31,109 nt of DNA from Symbiodinium natans (Eukaryota > Sar > Dinophyceae > Suessiales > Symbiodiniaceae), in the NCBI GenBank assembly GCA_905221605.1, contig CAJNDS010000839.1:30001-61109 (forward strand). Reading direction: 5' to 3'. Below, piece after piece: positions 27,762 to 31,109 of this stretch; position 1 is the stretch's first letter, and every line of letters begins with the position of its first letter. The notes beneath the pieces were generated by a model. The model made no database searches and was not told the DNA's origin. It saw only the letters and a program-made list of their open reading frames with translations. The translations under genes and the position numbers were made by a program.

Positions 27762-27865
27762 TGGGTGGTTGTCAAAATGATGGCCCCTTTTTTGGATCCC
27801 TATTATATTACGGCACCTAGTATTTAGGGCACCCCAAAAGGGAGCATAATTTTGACAACCACCCA
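27762..27865. mobile_element. 104-bp foldback element (MITE-like)
   Basis: Perfect 17-bp terminal inverted repeats (TGGGTGGTTGTCAAAAT at 27762-27778, its complement at 27849-27865). They continue inward as an imperfect palindrome of about 25 more bases, leaving a loop of about 15 nt around 27810. There is no coding capacity and no obvious target-site duplication. It sits in an intron, 25 bp upstream of the exon at 27891. Confidence 0.8.
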
Positions 27866-27890
27866 TTAATGACTTCACACCGATCTCCAG

Positions 27891-28039
27891 GTCGATCGAC
27901 TGGTTGGGGAGGTTCAGCGCGTTGCTGGACAGCCTTTCTCGGCCAAGTTGCGCCTTGAAGGCACAGGAAGGGTCCGCAAGGGATCACAACAGAGGGCCCA
28001 CCATGAAAAACTGCAAGCCCAAACCCAATCACGAAGCTG
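27891..28039 (+). CDS. Helical/basic exon of the third gene
   Basis: After acceptor gatctccag the frame reads VDRLVGEVQRVAGQPFSAKL, RLEGTGRVRKGSQQRAHHEK, LQAQTQSRS, then TGA. It is amphipathic and coiled-coil-like, becoming basic. The true donor may lie before the stop. It has the same strand and style as the exons at 27072 and 28313. Confidence 0.5.
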
Positions 28040-28312
28040 AGGATACAAGCGCTGTGGCGATTACCTCTGGAGGAACAACAAGATGCGTCAGGTCCTCGTT
28101 TGGAAAGAGCCCTGGCTGTAGGGATGATGATCATAGGAGTTGCCTGCATCAAATGCTGGCAGCATGTCAACATCGGGACACCGCCCTCAGCTGGTTCCTT
28201 GCATCATCCTGGCTCGCCGGTTCGCACTTGGAACTGATCTTCTTGCAGGCTGAGAACTGCAGAGAAGACACCTCGTGACACCTCTGCTCCTTTCTTTCTG
28301 TTCTTTTTCAAG

Positions 28313-28463
28313 GCTGCTGGGAGCCTGCGCGCTGAGCTGCAGAGGTTTCAGCCTTCTGTTGCAGCCGTGGTGCGATGCTCGTGATGCCGGCATTCGTGTG
28401 AGGTGACGACACCGTTTGGCAGGTGTTGGCAGATGAGGCGCTGGAATCTCAAGAGTTCCAGTG
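28313..28463 (+). CDS. Two short helical exon candidates
   Basis: 28313-~28380 follows acceptor ttttcaag and reads AAGSLRAELQRFQPSVAAVV. The stretch 28423-28461 follows acceptor tttggcag and reads VLADEALESQEFQ. Both are short, acidic/leucine helical and in the orientation of the third gene. Phases were not reconciled. Confidence 0.38.
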
Positions 28464-29968
28464 ATGGCACATCTCCAGCCCATATCCCACGTCAGGTGCA
28501 TGCCAGGGGTGACAAGCACTCGGCCCGAGCCCAGGCTGCTCTTGTACTTAGAGCACCTTGTCATGTAAGGGGTACTGAACCCGTTAACATCGTCGTTATC
28601 GACGGCCGTCTCTTGTCACTCCTGCTAAGTTGGGTCCGGCGCCAGCTCCGCCTGAAGCTCGGAAAGCCAAGTTTGATCAATGAAGCTCGGTGAACTTGCT
28701 GTGCCGAAAGGCCTCCTACAGATTTTCAAAGAACAAATCCGTTTAACACCTGCAGTTCACATGTCAAGGCCAGGATCTCGGCAGCTCAAGAAGACGAAAG
28801 GCCGAATTGGTGTTTTGCACAGCGAGAGAACTGGACAAGAAACGATTCAGTCCGGAGGGCCTCGAGAAAGCCATTGCACACCTCTTCGCAGCTTGCACGC
28901 TGCTTTGAACATCTGGGGGTTTACGAAAATAACCCTAAAAATTGTAGGATCCCCTGATCATTTGGACCCCAACAAGGCACCCCTAATCCCGGAAACCCTC
29001 ACATCTGGGTCACCTGGCAAGGCCCGTCTTCTCGCCCGCGCTCTCGTTCACGATCGCCCTCGATTTGATTCGAAAAAGGGAAGCCACGGAGCGTGCGAGA
29101 CGCAGTTCATCATCTCTGGTGCATGGCTGGAAGCAGCCAACAGAGCATAACCAGAGCCAACATGCACCAAATGCACCAATACGACCATGTTGCTAATGGT
29201 ATCAGTTGCGTGGCCGTTTGGGCTCATCTTGCAAGTGCCCCGTGCCTGCTGGAAAACCTCGGCTGCTTTGGCCGCACATTGGACATATCGTTGCTGCACA
29301 GGTACTACACTCATAATGACCCCTGGGTGAATGCCTCTGCAAGTTGCTGACAGACATCGGGTTCAAGATGATTCGTGAACAGGCAGGTCAGCACAACCTA
29401 CAATACCTATTTGGCCCGGGCCCTTGACAACCAGTGCTGATCAAAGAAGTGAAGGGTGCATCTCTTTGACTCACCCTTTTGTCAATAAGGCCGAAACTTC
29501 CACGACTGGAGATGACATCCTGGCGTTCGGCCCTGATAAATGAGCTATGACACGGACTTTGCGTCTTGGAAGTTGCAAAGCTCAGGTAGAAGCGTACTAC
29601 AACTCGTGATTCTTTGGGTGACGCCCAGCTTTGCCAAGAAAAGCCAGTGAGATTCTCAACATTTTCTGTTCGAACTGCATGGCATTTCGTGGCTGCTGCC
29701 AGCGCAGCAATGCGAACCCGCAAGCACCACCCTTCCAGGGGGTGCCTGCCACTGGCATGCCTTCACGTGCATGCTGCAGCCAACACAACTTGAGCGAGCT
29801 AGATTCTACATGCAGCGTCAACTCCCCTCTTTGTGGAAGACGGTCGATGCAGGTTGGGCCTGAACTGCGGCAGCACCGGCGCTTGCGATGCGCGAGCCTT
29901 TGTCGAGAGTGTGTCCAGAATATAGCAATGAACATTCAGTACTTGTACGTCACAGCCTACACGCTAAG
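28464..29968. other. Intron-rich stretch with minor exon candidates
   Basis: Only tiny candidates are visible on the plus strand: about 28848-28890 (PEGLEKAIAHLF after gattcag) and about 29349-29383 (IGFKMIREQ after gctgacag, before a GC donor). The longer frame at 28680-29150 shows no recognisable motif. Nothing else is supported. Confidence 0.3.
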
Positions 29969-30016
29969 GAGTTCGAAGTGGAGCTAGCTGAGGAAGAGCT
30001 AGCATCAGAAATGCAG
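29969..30016 (+). CDS. Short acidic coiled-coil exon
   Basis: Between acceptor gctaag and a GC donor (CAG|GCAAGG) the frame reads EFEVELAEEELASEMQ, 16 residues, strongly acidic and helical. It fits the style of the third gene. Short length keeps confidence low. Confidence 0.38.
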
Positions 30017-30305
30017 GCAAGGTATGGCTTTGCAGCCAGCTTTTTGTTCGAGGGTTGTGCATGTTTCCGGCAACACATGGCTGCCATAGCTCTAGACAGG
30101 CTTGTTCAGGCACATCACACACAGGCAAACGAACACAGACGTACTGCAGATGCGAAAGCAGCCCATTTGTTCCACAAGTCTGGCATACAGCAGAAGCGTT
30201 GAGCAAGCAAGTTTGTGTATGCAATGATGCGGTGGCCCGTGCGCCCCAAATAGCTGCACACCCAACAACAGTTCACAGATGTCCGTGCTGGTTCCGCTAT
30301 GGCAG

Positions 30306-30372
30306 GTCGAGCTCTTGCAGAGGATGCCAATGGACATTCGCCTGGCAGCCAGTGCAGAAGCCAAAACCTTGG
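30306..30372 (+). CDS. Helical exon candidate
   Basis: After acceptor tatggcag the frame reads VELLQRMPMDIRLAASAEAK, then TL, with a possible GC donor (TTG|GCTGG). It probably belongs to the third gene, which appears to continue beyond the right edge, where further short candidates occur near 30991-31037 and at 31081-31109. Confidence 0.38.
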
Positions 30373-31109
30373 CTGGATTCTATACGCTTCAGTGGGATGT
30401 GCGGAGCGTTCGCTGTCCAGGCAGCAAGAACAGGACAAGCAGCGCAAATTGCCCAGAGCAAGGCATGTCTCGTGGATCACTTGGCCTTGAACTTGGCTCG
30501 GTGGTGCATCCAAAAGCGTGCAACACAAACATTGCTGTTGCATGGTGCTTAGCCAGGTCGGATCCTGGCATGTCGAGGCAAAATTTTCCGCTTGTCCCGT
30601 TGTTCAGCGCTGTCGATCACTATGCCTCATGCAAAGTGCACCCCAGTGCACAAAATTCTGCCAATTGACTTGCCAGAATGCTTTGGGCATTGATGGTGTC
30701 ACCGTGCTCCTTCAAATCTCGCCAAGGCTGTCAGACCTTGACACACGACCTGCGCAGTTCAAGCTGTAAGGGTGTCGATCGCAGGTCGTCTAGTGCTTGT
30801 CACGAAGCTCGCATCCCAGACTAGAAAGATGTGAAGGAATCAAGACACAGATGGGCAAACCAAGCACACTGCTTGATGTGAGGTTGTGGGTGAGATACAC
30901 TACCTGGGAAAGCAGACACAGCCTTCGACTGAGCCTAAATTAGTTCGTCCATGCGGCAGTCCCTCAACCCGGCTACAGATTTTAGCGGCAAAGTTCCAGA
31001 GATAGTCGCTTCGGAGACGCAACATATTGAAGTGGAAGAAGGTATTCCATCTCTGCTGCGCCGTTGGACAATGGCAAGCTGCATGTGAAGTACCTCAACA
31101 AGCAGGAAC

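Noticed and set aside
1-31109. CRISPR arrays, insertion sequences, tRNA/rRNA genes or bacterial operons
   Set aside because: No regularly spaced direct repeats, transposase frames, cloverleaf or T-loop patterns, or Shine-Dalgarno-led gene runs were seen; gene structure is clearly eukaryotic.

Overview
The window looks like nuclear DNA of a dinoflagellate, most likely a Symbiodiniaceae or other Suessiales-type genome. The signs are: short exons split by 64-231 nt introns; many donors that are GC or GA instead of GT; an exon that nearly always resumes with AG|G; interstitial TTTAGGG telomere-type repeats; and genes that mostly run in one direction (+). No operons, prokaryotic signals, tRNA or rRNA genes were seen. 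Exon joins were made by hand from reading frame, splice site and remembered family alignment; none was checked with transcripts.

Layout. 1-1.3 kb: weak exon candidates, two of them on the minus strand. 1.3-2.8 kb: apparently non-coding, with a telomere-type repeat at 2460-2488. 2.8-4.3 kb: an unrecognised + strand multi-exon gene, with a 60-nt G run in one intron. 6.4-7.2 kb: further unrecognised helical exons (+). 8.8-12.5 kb: a nearly full-length, roughly 14-exon elongation factor 2-like gene (+). Its GTPase motifs and diphthamide histidine are replaced and it has at least one frame break. 12.9-23.0 kb: a large intracellular calcium-release channel gene (IP3 receptor/ryanodine receptor superfamily, +). 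RIH-associated exons lie at 13.4-14.6 kb, unassigned helical exons at 15.3-19.0 kb, and the pore/C-terminal exons at 21.1-23.0 kb. 23.0-25.7 kb: mostly repeats. 25.7 kb to the right edge: a third + strand gene of unknown function with Pro/Ser-rich and helical exons; a 104-bp foldback element lies at 27762-27865.

The two recognisable genes are both unusual. The EF2-like protein keeps the EF2 fold order from end to end but lacks the residues for GTP hydrolysis and diphthamide. The channel keeps the inner helix and C-terminal zinc-binding signature, but the usual GGGxGD selectivity filter reads differently. The channel's N-terminal half is not downstream of the EF2-like gene. Either the channel is short, or its 5' exons lie upstream and the EF2-like gene is nested or inserted within it.
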